From NCBI GenBank assembly GCA_003453835.1, contig DMMN01000173.1:24288-36178 (forward strand): a stretch of 11,891 nucleotides of DNA, written 5' to 3'. Position numbers and translations under genes: made by a program. The notes beneath the pieces are model-generated. The model was not told the DNA's origin, ran no database searches, and was given only the letters and a program-made list of their open reading frames with translations. Numbering within the stretch: position 1 is the first letter of the stretch; the number at the start of each line of letters is the position of its first letter. Shown here piece after piece: positions 1-6,559 of this stretch. This DNA is from Bacteroidota bacterium. Its GTDB lineage: Bacteria > Bacteroidota > Ignavibacteria > UBA10030.

Positions 1-349
1 CGTCCGTCACGATTCCCATCTTGGAGCCCTCATCGATTCGAAGTGACATAATCACGCTCGGGAGTGCCTGCCTCTTCTTAGCCGCAATGTTCTGGATTTC
101 GGGGACGATGACGATATTGTCGTCGATCTGGATACGCCCGTCTCTTCCGATCCAGATGTACGACACCAGTCGTTTGTTGTCGATCTTTTCAATCTGCGCT
201 GCCGACGGCAGTGTGAAATGCACCCTGACGTCGTACTCCCTCATAACCGTTGTCACCATAAAGAAGATGAGAAGGTTGAATATCACATCGGGCAATGACG
301 AGGTCGGGACAGTCTGCTTTGTCTTCGCTTGCTTCTTTTTGAATTTCAT
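1..349 (-). CDS. exbD: ExbD/TolR-type proton-channel subunit, C-terminus cut by window edge
   Basis: This is the second of two ExbD-like proteins; 116 codons are visible and the C-terminus lies beyond position 1. The N-terminus is short and rich in lysine, as expected for a cytoplasmic tail. It is followed by TSSLPDVIFNLLIFFMVTT, the single ExbD membrane helix, with the conserved proton-carrying aspartate at residue 21. The periplasmic part keeps the ExbD pattern around IQIDDNIV. ExbD works with ExbB in the inner membrane, turning proton flow into force on a TonB-like or TolA-like partner. The ATG lies 8 bases after the stop of the upstream exbD copy, and an AGG overlapping that stop serves as a modest ribosome site, so the two are probably translated together. 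The two copies differ clearly in sequence, so this is an old paralogue pair, possibly a heteromeric channel, not a recent duplication. Confidence 0.9.
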   Translation of the reverse strand, partial: MKFKKKQAKTKQTVPTSSLPDVIFNLLIFFMVTTVMREYDVRVHFTLPSAAQIEKIDNKRLVSYIWIGRDGRIQIDDNIVIVPEIQNIAAKKRQALPSVIMSLRIDEGSKMGIVTD

Positions 350-357
350 TCTTCAAC

Positions 358-864
358 CTATCGTGTTCGTTCCGGCTCAGCAATCGAGATCCGTTGCGGC
401 ACAAATTCCCGCACCTGCTCCAACTGCTTTCTCGAGAGGTGTTTCATCGGGATGCCGAACGTGGCAACTGAATACTCATCTCTCAATTCGGCATAGGATT
501 GCTTGATCTCATCGAGCGCCTGGATGTAGATCCGATAGGGTGTCTCTCGATCCACCTTCACCGAAATGATGAGTTTGTCGTTCGTCTTGATTTTGTCCTT
601 AACAAGGATATGTATCTGACTAATCGTCGTGATCTCATCGTCGATCAAAACTTCTCCGGCCGCATTGACGAGAACCTTCATGATGTTTTCTTTCCTGATC
701 TTGACCTCCTGGCTCTCATCCACGGGGGGAGGGAGAACAAGACCGATGCCTGTGTCAACATCAAACGTCGTCGTTACGAGAAAGAACAAAAGGAGGAGGA
801 ACGAAATATCCGCCATCGAGCTGGTCGGGATATCGGGATCGGTTCTCTGTCTGTTACGAAACAT
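358..864 (-). CDS. exbD: ExbD/TolR-type biopolymer transport protein
   Basis: The protein has 168 residues, slightly longer than E. coli ExbD (about 140). It has an arginine-rich cytoplasmic tail, then TSSMADISFLLLLFFLVTTTF, the single transmembrane helix with the conserved aspartate at residue 19. A periplasmic domain follows (VLVNAAGEVLIDDEITT near 64-80, typical of ExbD). The C-terminal tail after about residue 140 (KHLSRKQLEQVREFV...) is charged and probably specific to this lineage. It lies 43 bases downstream of exbB and 8 bases upstream of the next exbD, so the three form one transcription unit. No strong ribosome site precedes the ATG, but the frame is closed by a TGA about 27 bases upstream, so this is the first usable ATG. 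ExbD versus TolR cannot be settled from sequence alone, because the partner gene (tonB or tolA) is outside the window. Confidence 0.93.
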   Translation of the reverse strand: MFRNRQRTDPDIPTSSMADISFLLLLFFLVTTTFDVDTGIGLVLPPPVDESQEVKIRKENIMKVLVNAAGEVLIDDEITTISQIHILVKDKIKTNDKLIISVKVDRETPYRIYIQALDEIKQSYAELRDEYSVATFGIPMKHLSRKQLEQVREFVPQRISIAEPERTR

Positions 865-907
865 GGGTGCGGGATCTTTCGGAATCGTTCATCGGAGCAC
901 GTCCGTC

Positions 908-1615
908 CTACCGGCGGGCGCTTTCGACCGTCTTCTTGCCTGACCGCAGGAGAACAAGGGAGTCGATCAACTCAATCGAGCTCTCTTCCATTTCAATGAC
1001 GAGCCGATCGATACGAGAGACAAAGAAATTGTAGAATACCTGGAGGATCATGGCCACGACGAGCCCGAACAGCGTCGTGAGAAGAGCGATGGAAATCCCG
1101 CCTGCAACGATTTCGGGAGAGATGTTCCTCGCCTCTTTGATTGCATCGAAGGCTTCAATCATTCCCTGCACCGTGCCCGTAAATCCAAGGAGCGGTGCGA
1201 GAGAAATCATCAAGGAAATCCAGATCAGGCCTTTTTCGAGAAACGCCATCTCGATGCCACCATAACTGATGATCGCCTTCTCGGCAGCTTCTATCCCTTC
1301 CTCGGCCCGGAGAAGACCGGCCTGGAACACGCTGGCAATGGATCCTCGATTGTTGGCGCAGACCTCGAGAGCCTTTTGAGTCCCGCCTGTGTCGAGAGCT
1401 TTTTTCACCTCGACGAGAAATTTCTTTGTGTTCACGGTCGCTCGATTGAGCGTCCAGAGTCGCTCAATGCAAAAGGCCAGACCGATGATCATGGTGGCGA
1501 GAATGGGATGCATAAAAATCCCTCCATCGACATACTTCTGCTGAAGCCAATTCAGCGCGCCGGTCTGTTGTGCCGTAGCCTGAAAGAAGAGAAATATCGT
1601 GACGGTAATGCTCAT
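908..1615 (-). CDS. exbB: ExbB/TolQ/MotA-family proton-channel protein
   Basis: The protein has 235 residues. It is an inner-membrane channel subunit that, with ExbD, couples the proton gradient to work at the outer membrane. The N-terminus (1-16) is hydrophobic and ends in ATAQQ, as in many ExbB proteins of the FCB group. Helix 1 is near 35-54, followed by a cytoplasmic domain (about 55-125). Helix 2 (about 128-152) holds GFTGTVQGM at 144-152, and helix 3 (about 170-198) holds ISIALLTTLFGL. The polar threonines in helices 2 and 3 are those that line the proton path in this family. In E. coli the first motif reads GLLGTV, so Thr146 is a substitution. The start is firm: a strong AGGAGGGA site (bases 1624-1631, minus strand) sits 8 bases before the ATG. 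This is the first gene of an exbB-exbD-exbD operon. Confidence 0.94.
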   Translation of the reverse strand: MSITVTIFLFFQATAQQTGALNWLQQKYVDGGIFMHPILATMIIGLAFCIERLWTLNRATVNTKKFLVEVKKALDTGGTQKALEVCANNRGSIASVFQAGLLRAEEGIEAAEKAIISYGGIEMAFLEKGLIWISLMISLAPLLGFTGTVQGMIEAFDAIKEARNISPEIVAGGISIALLTTLFGLVVAMILQVFYNFFVSRIDRLVIEMEESSIELIDSLVLLRSGKKTVESARR

Positions 1616-1676
1616 GGGGTGAGTCCCTCCTGGATCATGTTATCGAGTTAGCTGAGAATCTTAATAAGGCGCCAAC

Positions 1677-1705
1677 AGTATATCAAAAGATGGAGAAAAA
1701 GTCAA
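1677..1705 (-). promoter_or_regulatory. Sigma70-type promoter for exbB-exbD-exbD
   Basis: Read on the minus strand, TTGACT (1700-1705) and TATACT (1677-1682) are separated by exactly 17 bases. Each hexamer matches the sigma70 consensus at 5 of 6 positions. The promoter lies about 60 bases upstream of the exbB ATG and starts within 25 bases of the dehydrogenase stop, so the exbB operon probably has its own start site and does not depend on read-through. No hairpin separates the two operons. Confidence 0.7.
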
Positions 1706-1728
1706 CAATCGTCCTCGTTCTCGCGGTG

Positions 1729-2433
1729 TTAGACACCCCCATAAACTTTGATGGTTGTTCCGCTGATGGCACTACCAGCTGAAGAACAAAGATAACACAC
1801 GAGGTCCGCGATCTCCTCGGGCTTTACCCACTTGCCGGGGTCTTCACCGGGCATCGATTGAAGATTCGCCGGTGTCGCGATGATGCCGGGGGCAATCGCG
1901 TTGACCGTAATGCCTCTCCCCTTCTGCTCTCGGGCAACGACCTCCGTAAGAATCGATACGCCTGCCTTCGAGATTGCGTACGCGGCTCTTCCTGGCGTCG
2001 GGTTCACACCTCCCATTGCCGACAAATTGATGATTCGTCCGTATTCCCGGCCTTTCATCCTCCGCAAGGCTTCGCGCGTCGAAAGAAACGACGATCGAAG
2101 ATTGATGTTCATCATCGAGTCCCATTCTTTGGCGGAGACATCCTCCAGTGGTTTTTCGGGAAGGAATCCGCCGACCGCATTGACCACAATGTCGATGTGC
2201 CCAGATGCGGCCAGAATCTCATCGTAAAGCCGCACGACGTCGGCTTCGTCAGTGACATCCGCTTTGATGCTTGCGATTTGTGCGTTCGGCGGATCTGAAC
2301 GATGACGCTGCACTTCCCGTTGTCGGGAGGCGACGAATACTCGTGCCCCTTCGGTGGCCAGCCTCTGGGCGATAACGGAGCCGAGTGCGCCAGCGCCTCC
2401 CGTAACAAGTGCCACCTTATTATTCAACGACAC
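1729..2433 (-). CDS. Short-chain dehydrogenase/reductase (SDR), classical type
   Basis: The 234-residue cytosolic protein has a complete classical SDR signature. The cofactor glycine motif is TGGAGALG at 11-18, with acidic Asp59 in KADV. NAVGG at 85-89 is a variant of the usual NNAG. The catalytic set is Asn111, Ser138 and Tyr152-xxx-Lys156 (YAISK), followed by NAIAPG near 178-183. The substrate cannot be read from sequence; ketone or acyl reductases of the FabG kind are the nearest class. The start codon is GTG, supported by a GGAG about 5-8 bases upstream and by the lack of a nearby in-frame ATG. It overlaps the end of the permease gene by 14 bases, which implies translational coupling and places an ordinary dehydrogenase as last gene of the metal-uptake operon. 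SDR enzymes need no metal, so its role there is unclear. Confidence 0.9.
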   Translation of the reverse strand: MSLNNKVALVTGGAGALGSVIAQRLATEGARVFVASRQREVQRHRSDPPNAQIASIKADVTDEADVVRLYDEILAASGHIDIVVNAVGGFLPEKPLEDVSAKEWDSMMNINLRSSFLSTREALRRMKGREYGRIINLSAMGGVNPTPGRAAYAISKAGVSILTEVVAREQKGRGITVNAIAPGIIATPANLQSMPGEDPGKWVKPEEIADLVCYLCSSAGSAISGTTIKVYGGV

Positions 2434-3286
2434 GTGAGCTCCTCTCCTGTCGTTTATCGTTGGCCATTCGCAGGTTCATGAATCTCGTGAACTTGAGGAG
2501 AGCCACAACAAAGAAGATCGCACCCATCATCGCGACCACGGAAGAACCCGCGGGAAAATCAAACTGCAACGAAAAGTAGATGCCGAGAAAACCTCCGAGC
2601 GCGCTCATCATCATCGACGTCCAGACAACCCCCTTCGTGCTTCGTGAGAGGAGAATGGCGGACACCGGCGGAACGATCAGATAGGAAAAAACGGGGATCA
2701 CCCCGGCAATCCTCACTGCAAAGACGATCGAGAGTCCGATGGAAAGATAGAAAAGAAAATTCCATAAGTCGAAGACTCGTACATGATCAATCTCCCGATT
2801 CTCAAACTTTTCTGTTAACTCGAAGAATTTCTTCCGAAAGATGATGTGAACCGCGGCGATGATTCCGAAGACGATGGCCAAGGATATGATCTGCTCCGAG
2901 GTCACCGTAAATACGCTTCCGAACAACACCTCCGAGATGTCGGACTCTCCGTGCGGAGATTTCGATATGAGGAGAACAGTACACGCCGATGCTGCGGCGT
3001 AGACGATCCCTATGATGGCCTCTTGCTTCAGACGCTTATCTTTGACTTTGATGAAGGAAAGCAGAAACGCTCCAACCATCGTGAAGGCGATTGAAATAAT
3101 CGTCGGATCTCCGTCGATGAAATTCGCAAACGCGACCCCCAGCATCGAAATCTGGCCGAGGGCGAGATCGACAAACACGATACCGCGACCGACAACGTGG
3201 ACTCCGAGATAGGAGAGCAAGAAACCAAGAATGGCGCTGACTACCAAGGCGTTCATGACGAAACTCTGGCTGAACATTTCCACCAT
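2420..3286 (-). CDS. Metal ABC transporter permease, ZnuB/TroC-like (ABC-3 family)
   Basis: The protein has 288 residues and is very hydrophobic, with roughly eight membrane segments (about 10-30, 38-58, 62-80, 90-108, 131-150, 175-197, 199-214, 220-265). This is the size and layout of ABC-3 permeases for zinc, manganese or iron. The family's cytoplasmic-side motif, usually around D-A-L-S-H, appears here as VDLALGQISMLG near 39-50, with Gln in place of His. That form is shared, as I recall, with a subfamily also seen in deltaproteobacteria. PHGESDISEVLFG (111-123) is a second conserved stretch. It lies 31 bases downstream of the binding-protein gene and overlaps the SDR gene by 14 bases. A GGGAG lies 9 bases before the chosen ATG; Met4 is an alternative start. 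No ATPase gene is adjacent, which is unusual for the family. The metal is unproven. Confidence 0.9.
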   Translation of the reverse strand: MVEMFSQSFVMNALVVSAILGFLLSYLGVHVVGRGIVFVDLALGQISMLGVAFANFIDGDPTIISIAFTMVGAFLLSFIKVKDKRLKQEAIIGIVYAAASACTVLLISKSPHGESDISEVLFGSVFTVTSEQIISLAIVFGIIAAVHIIFRKKFFELTEKFENREIDHVRVFDLWNFLFYLSIGLSIVFAVRIAGVIPVFSYLIVPPVSAILLSRSTKGVVWTSMMMSALGGFLGIYFSLQFDFPAGSSVVAMMGAIFFVVALLKFTRFMNLRMANDKRQERSSRVVE

Positions 3287-3317
3287 AGAGGAATACTCCC
3301 GATCTATTCAGTGAAGC

Positions 3318-4256
3318 TCATCGAAAAGCCTCTTCAAGCTGGGATACGTTATGATCGAACAACTCAAAATACGTTTTGATCTTTTCGTTCGCGCCCACCG
3401 AGGTCGCCAGCGTGATCACCTTTCCGCCGACAGACCGGGCCACCAGGTCGGCCGATTCGGTCGTGAAGTATGGTGAGATGACAATAATCTTGATCCGATC
3501 GCGTTTCATCGTATTGATGATCTTCAGAAGTTGTGACGGCGTGGGAGGGATTCCGGGCTTCGGCTCCAGGAAGTCCACGATCTGCAGCCCGAAGCATTGC
3601 TCGAAATACGGCCATTCGTTATGATACGCAATGATCTTTTTCCCCTTGTACGGAAGCATGCTCGCGGCCCAGAGCTTCATCCTTGCATCGAGGGTTTCGT
3701 TGAACTCCTTCAAGTTCGACTCGTAGATCGAGCGATGATCAGGATCTGTTCGAACAAACGCGTCAAGAATGTTTCTTGCGATGACCTTACCGTTCAGGGG
3801 ATTCAACCAATAGTGAGGATTCCCATAGACATGGATATCACCCTGGGCTCTGCTCGCGCTGGTTGGAATCTGAAGCAGGGGAACGCCCAGCGATGCATCC
3901 ACGTAACCCTCTCCTCCCTTCTGAATCTTCGCATTCCGAGCGCTGTTGAGAAGCGAAGGGACCCAGCCGATTTCAAGATCCAGTCCGACCGTGACGAACA
4001 CATCTGCACGAGCAAGCCTCAGAATATAGCTTGGTTTGGGATCGACAAAATGCGGATTCTGAAAACCTGTCGCGATGGAGTAGACGTCTACTTGTTCTCC
4101 GCCTATGAACTTTGCGATGCTCTCAAGGTCCGGAAGTGTCGTCACCACTTTAAGCTGTCCATATCCGGTCGAAACGGTCAGGAATGCGAGCGCCAGCCCA
4201 AAACCCACGACGAAACGAATTCTCGTGCCCGACATTGTCATGCGTCTCCGGTCCAT
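3318..4256 (-). CDS. Metal ABC transporter substrate-binding protein, ZnuA/TroA-like
   Basis: The 312-residue exported protein belongs to the cluster A-I metal-binding family. The signal peptide runs to about residue 33 (RIRFVVGFGLALAFLTVSTGYGQ). The mature part begins LKVVTTLPDLESIAKFIGG, the typical first strand and helix. Likely metal ligands are His69 (QNPHFVDP), His148 (GNPHYWLNP) and His212 (AYHNEW), matching the three-His pattern of zinc-type members. The usual fourth ligand, an Asp/Glu near the C-terminal LDPLG motif, is not obvious: the region reads VITLATSVGAN. The His-rich loop of many ZnuA proteins is also absent. Three ATGs lie close together (Met1, Met6, Met8). AGGA lies 10 bases before the first and GGAG 4 bases before the second, so the start is uncertain by a few residues. 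It sits between the barrel gene (21-base gap) and the permease (31-base gap). Confidence 0.92.
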   Translation of the reverse strand: MDRRRMTMSGTRIRFVVGFGLALAFLTVSTGYGQLKVVTTLPDLESIAKFIGGEQVDVYSIATGFQNPHFVDPKPSYILRLARADVFVTVGLDLEIGWVPSLLNSARNAKIQKGGEGYVDASLGVPLLQIPTSASRAQGDIHVYGNPHYWLNPLNGKVIARNILDAFVRTDPDHRSIYESNLKEFNETLDARMKLWAASMLPYKGKKIIAYHNEWPYFEQCFGLQIVDFLEPKPGIPPTPSQLLKIINTMKRDRIKIIVISPYFTTESADLVARSVGGKVITLATSVGANEKIKTYFELFDHNVSQLEEAFR

Positions 4257-4277
4257 GTTTGAAGAATCCTCTTTGGC

Positions 4278-5438
4278 TTAGTATTGATGCGCTGCGTGCG
4301 ATCCGATTCCGAATATCACCCTAAGGACAACCTGACTCATGTTGCGATCGTAGTTTCGCTTGCTGTACTGATACTGAAGCGCGAGAATCTGAAACTCCGT
4401 CGGTTGAAAGCGGAGCAGCAATGACGCCGCCTGCTCTTTTCGCGCCGGGTCGTCGGGAAATCCGGAGTAATCGTAACGGGCGCCGACAAACCACCGCCGC
4501 TCAAGCTGATATTCTATGAACGAGAAGCCGCCGTACGTCCGGATGACTTCTGCATCGCTCAATCTCATGTTGGCGTAGAGCACTTCACTCTGCCACGAAA
4601 ATGATCGATAAACATTATGGCGAAGCGGTTTCCACTTGAACGTAAGGTCAACTCCTGCGAGCAATGTCGAGGAGCCGAAGCGATTGGGGCCGTGAACACC
4701 TGATAGCCCGAATTCGAGCGTCGAGTTCGGACCCAGATCAAGAAAGTTCTTCAAGTGACCGACATACAACAACTGTCCATCTTCTCCGGGCGCAACAGCG
4801 GCATTCGGTTCAGATCCCGCCCGTCCTACTTCGACGGTCAGCTCCTGATAGAAGTCGTACGGATTGGGCAGAAGCCAACTGGCGGATGCCCCCTCCATAA
4901 ACATCCCCTCGCTTTCAAAGTAATTGTTGATCACTTTTGGAAAATCCACAAACGAGAAATAGTGGGGATGAAGAACATTCACCTTGCCGATCACGGGCTT
5001 AAATTTTCCCAGTGTAAGTTGGAGTTGATACGGAAGCGAAAGCGAGGTCAGTGTCGCAACCTCAAGCTCGATTCCCAATTCGCGGCTTTCCGGGTCTCTC
5101 CCAAAAGACACGATGAATTCCGCACGCGCATACGGATCCACCACTGAGGCAATTTGGATCTCGAGCTCGTTCAGATACATGTCGATGGGACGAGTTCCAA
5201 TGCTGGTGTACGCAGATCGGAAATCCCCAATGGCGCTTATATCGGGATTTACTGATAGGAATGAGCGGGGCGCCGATTGTTGTTGGATGGAGGAAGGCTC
5301 AGGTTGCAGCGATCTCTCCAGTTGGAGTGAGAAGAGCGAATCAGCGACGGCGGTCGAGTCTGTTTGGGCGGTCGCGGCCGTGCCGTCGAACCAGTAGATA
5401 AGTAAAAGCATGGAGCCGATGCACCTGAGAAGAGTCAT
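4278..5438 (-). CDS. Predicted outer-membrane beta-barrel protein of metal-uptake operon
   Basis: The protein has 386 residues. The N-terminus is a signal peptide (LLRCIGSMLLLIYWFDGTAATAQ) followed by a low-complexity Ser/Gln/Pro linker to about residue 60. The rest is a run of amphipathic strands with aromatic ends and polar turns (NELEIQIASVVDPYARAEF, QLQLTLGKFKPVIG, SFIEYQLERRWFVGARYDY, EFQILALQYQYSKRNYD), and the chain ends in Tyr. This fits a porin-like barrel with about 14-18 strands. The section NVLHPHYFSFVDFPKVINNYF has a porin-like constriction-loop look and several His/Asp. I recognise no named family. As I recall, similar barrels precede zinc ABC genes in other FCB genomes, which with the 21-base gap to the binding protein suggests passage of metal or a metal carrier. 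A GTG directly upstream (5439-5441) is possible, but the ATG sits 8 bases from AGGA and is preferred. Confidence 0.8.
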   Translation of the reverse strand: MTLLRCIGSMLLLIYWFDGTAATAQTDSTAVADSLFSLQLERSLQPEPSSIQQQSAPRSFLSVNPDISAIGDFRSAYTSIGTRPIDMYLNELEIQIASVVDPYARAEFIVSFGRDPESRELGIELEVATLTSLSLPYQLQLTLGKFKPVIGKVNVLHPHYFSFVDFPKVINNYFESEGMFMEGASASWLLPNPYDFYQELTVEVGRAGSEPNAAVAPGEDGQLLYVGHLKNFLDLGPNSTLEFGLSGVHGPNRFGSSTLLAGVDLTFKWKPLRHNVYRSFSWQSEVLYANMRLSDAEVIRTYGGFSFIEYQLERRWFVGARYDYSGFPDDPARKEQAASLLLRFQPTEFQILALQYQYSKRNYDRNMSQVVLRVIFGIGSHAAHQY

Positions 5439-5515
5439 CACGCGTTTCCTGATGAAGAAATGTACCCTTAACCCTGAACGAGCCGGGATTCAAGAAGGAG
5501 AAGGAGCTATCTCAA

Positions 5516-5857
5516 CTACCTCGCTGCAGGAGGGCCGCGTTTCGGACAGGAAGAAAAGAACGGAATGACGGATGCAGAGAGATCAGGCGGAAACTGAAAT
5601 AGGACGATTGGTACATCAAGAGGTAAGAAAGCCGATGTCAAATGAGCAGATGCATGCGTTGTTCTGACGCAAGCGTAACAAAGGTGATTGAGGATGAGGT
5701 TGTTGTGAACTTCATTTTCCCCGCAGTCGTGACCTTGAATATGGCCGGGCGCGTCAGATTCGCGGAGACTCGTGTGCGTGTGCCCTAACTGTGAGCCACA
5801 CACGGCATAGATGTGAAAGAAGACGAGAAACAGAACTGAGACGTGTCGTTGTGTCAT
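5516..5857 (-). CDS. Small secreted His/Cys-rich protein, putative periplasmic metal binder
   Basis: The protein has 113 residues. A signal-peptide-like start (MTQRHVSVLFLVFFHIYAVCG) is followed by a mature part dense in metal-binding residues: His26, His28, His39, His43, Cys45, His51, His58, then the C60-x-x-C63 pair, His68 and His72. There are 10 His and 5 Cys in all. The middle (about 74-103) is hydrophobic, and the C-terminus ends SCPKRGPPAAR. A terminal (R)-x-PP motif after a His/Cys region is, as I recall, seen in small exported proteins near copper or zinc genes, such as the DUF2946 type. It is the first gene of the metal operon, 74-77 bases before the barrel gene. The frame continues upstream to 5971, but the longer start would overlap the divergent peroxiredoxin gene and bury the signal peptide. 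The chosen ATG has no clear ribosome site, the main weakness of the call. Confidence 0.65.
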   Translation of the reverse strand: MTQRHVSVLFLVFFHIYAVCGSQLGHTHTSLRESDAPGHIQGHDCGENEVHNNLILNHLCYACVRTTHASAHLTSAFLPLDVPIVLFQFPPDLSASVIPFFSSCPKRGPPAAR

Positions 5858-5893
5858 GGTGTCGGTGGTAAAGGTAAGAACGCCGGCGCTCAA

Positions 5894-5918
5894 ATGCAAA
5901 CCGACGATTGGATTGCAT
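5894..5918. promoter_or_regulatory. 25-bp inverted repeat in divergent promoter region, candidate operator
   Basis: The left arm ATGCAAACC (5894-5902) and right arm GGATTGCAT (5910-5918) are inverted repeats with 8 of 9 positions matching, around a 7-base centre. The site lies 36 bases from the start of the His/Cys-rich gene and 52 from the peroxiredoxin start, and its right arm coincides with a possible -35 box for the latter. Size and symmetry suit a dimeric repressor, for example a Fur/Zur-family protein. The sequence does not match the Zur or Fur consensus I know from other phyla, so the regulator is not identified. Confidence 0.4.
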
Positions 5919-5941
5919 CTTATGACAAGAAGAGCTATTTT
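5913..5941 (+). promoter_or_regulatory. Possible promoter for the peroxiredoxin gene
   Basis: TTGCAT (5913-5918) and TATTTT (5936-5941) are separated by 17 bases and lie 29 bases upstream of the peroxiredoxin ATG. Spacing is ideal but the -35 box is weak (3 of 6 positions). GAGGAG at 5958-5963 is a good ribosome site 7 bases before that ATG. I could not find an equally good promoter for the opposite gene in the same 113 bases. Confidence 0.35.
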
Positions 5942-5970
5942 TTTCGCAAGCCAGATAGAGGAGAAACCCA

Positions 5971-6510
5971 ATGCTGAGATCGTTCGTCCTGTTTTGTGCT
6001 CTCATCGTCACAGCTACCGCAGTTTCCGCGCAGATTGGAGGCCTTGTGATAGGCCAACAGGCCCCTGAGTTCACACTCCCCTACGCAACGAGAGACTCCG
6101 TTTCCCGAATCCCTCTGAAACTATCCGACCTCGTGGGGAAGACACATATTGTTCTTGCTTTCTACCCGGCTGATTGGAGCGGGGGTTGTACGAAGGAAGT
6201 GTGCGCGATGCGGGATGACTTCGAAAATCTCCGAAAGTTGAATGCCGAGATACTTGCCATCAGCGGAGATTACGTGTTCTCGCATTTCGAGTGGGCAAAG
6301 CATCACAACCTTCCTTTCAAACTTGTGAGCGACCACCTCCACGCGACGGCCAAGGCGTACCAAAGTTACAACGAACAGTCAGGCTACAACAAGCGTACGG
6401 TCTACGTTATCGACCGGCTTGGCAAGATTGCCTACATCGACCTGGAGTACAGCGTGCGCGACGACGAGGATTTCAAGCGTCTCAAGAACGCTTTGAACCT
6501 TCTGAACTGA
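5971..6510 (+). CDS. Exported peroxiredoxin, AhpC/TSA-Bcp type
   Basis: The protein has 179 residues. Residues 1-20 (MLRSFVLFCALIVTATAVSA) are a Sec signal peptide, so it should act in the periplasm. The thioredoxin-like peroxidase domain begins LVIGQQAPEFTLP. The active-site block is FYPADWSGGCTKEVCAMRDDF: Pro66, Ser70 and peroxidatic Cys73, matching P-xxx-T/S-xx-C. Cys78 lies five residues on, as in Bcp-type (PrxQ) enzymes where it resolves the sulfenic acid. NKRTVYVIDRLGKIAY (about 140-155) holds the conserved Arg and the following strand. It reduces peroxides using thiol electrons; in the periplasm the reductant would have to be a membrane-linked thiol system. A strong GAGGAG site fixes the start. 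It is the first of the plus-strand genes and divergent from the metal operon, with a shared control region. Confidence 0.92.
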   Translation: MLRSFVLFCALIVTATAVSAQIGGLVIGQQAPEFTLPYATRDSVSRIPLKLSDLVGKTHIVLAFYPADWSGGCTKEVCAMRDDFENLRKLNAEILAISGDYVFSHFEWAKHHNLPFKLVSDHLHATAKAYQSYNEQSGYNKRTVYVIDRLGKIAYIDLEYSVRDDEDFKRLKNALNLLN

Positions 6511-6559
6511 AAACGATTCAATAGCCATTACCAGGTCCTTGGAAGCTCTATTCGTTTCA
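6508..6559 (+). other. Imperfect stem-loop after the peroxiredoxin gene
   Basis: AATAG (6520-6524) pairs with CTATT (6548-6552). Outside it, ACG (6513-6515) pairs with CGT (6553-6555), with partial continuation into the stop codon on one side and TTTCA on the other, broken by bulges. It could weaken read-through or protect the upstream message. There is no T-run, so I do not call it a terminator. Confidence 0.2.

Noticed and set aside
499..999. Open frames on the plus strand within the exbD/exbB region
   Set aside because: They are antisense to genes with clear ExbD and ExbB motifs, and their products show no domain.
1616..1728. Terminator between the SDR gene and the exbB operon
   Set aside because: I found no stable hairpin there; the space is taken up by the exbB promoter and ribosome site.
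3597..4262. 221-residue open frame on the plus strand
   Set aside because: It is the shadow of the metal-binding protein gene, which has a signal peptide and three His ligand motifs on the minus strand.
5858..5971. Longer start (5971) for the His/Cys-rich gene
   Set aside because: It would overlap the ATG of the divergent peroxiredoxin gene, swallow the whole control region and place the signal peptide internally.
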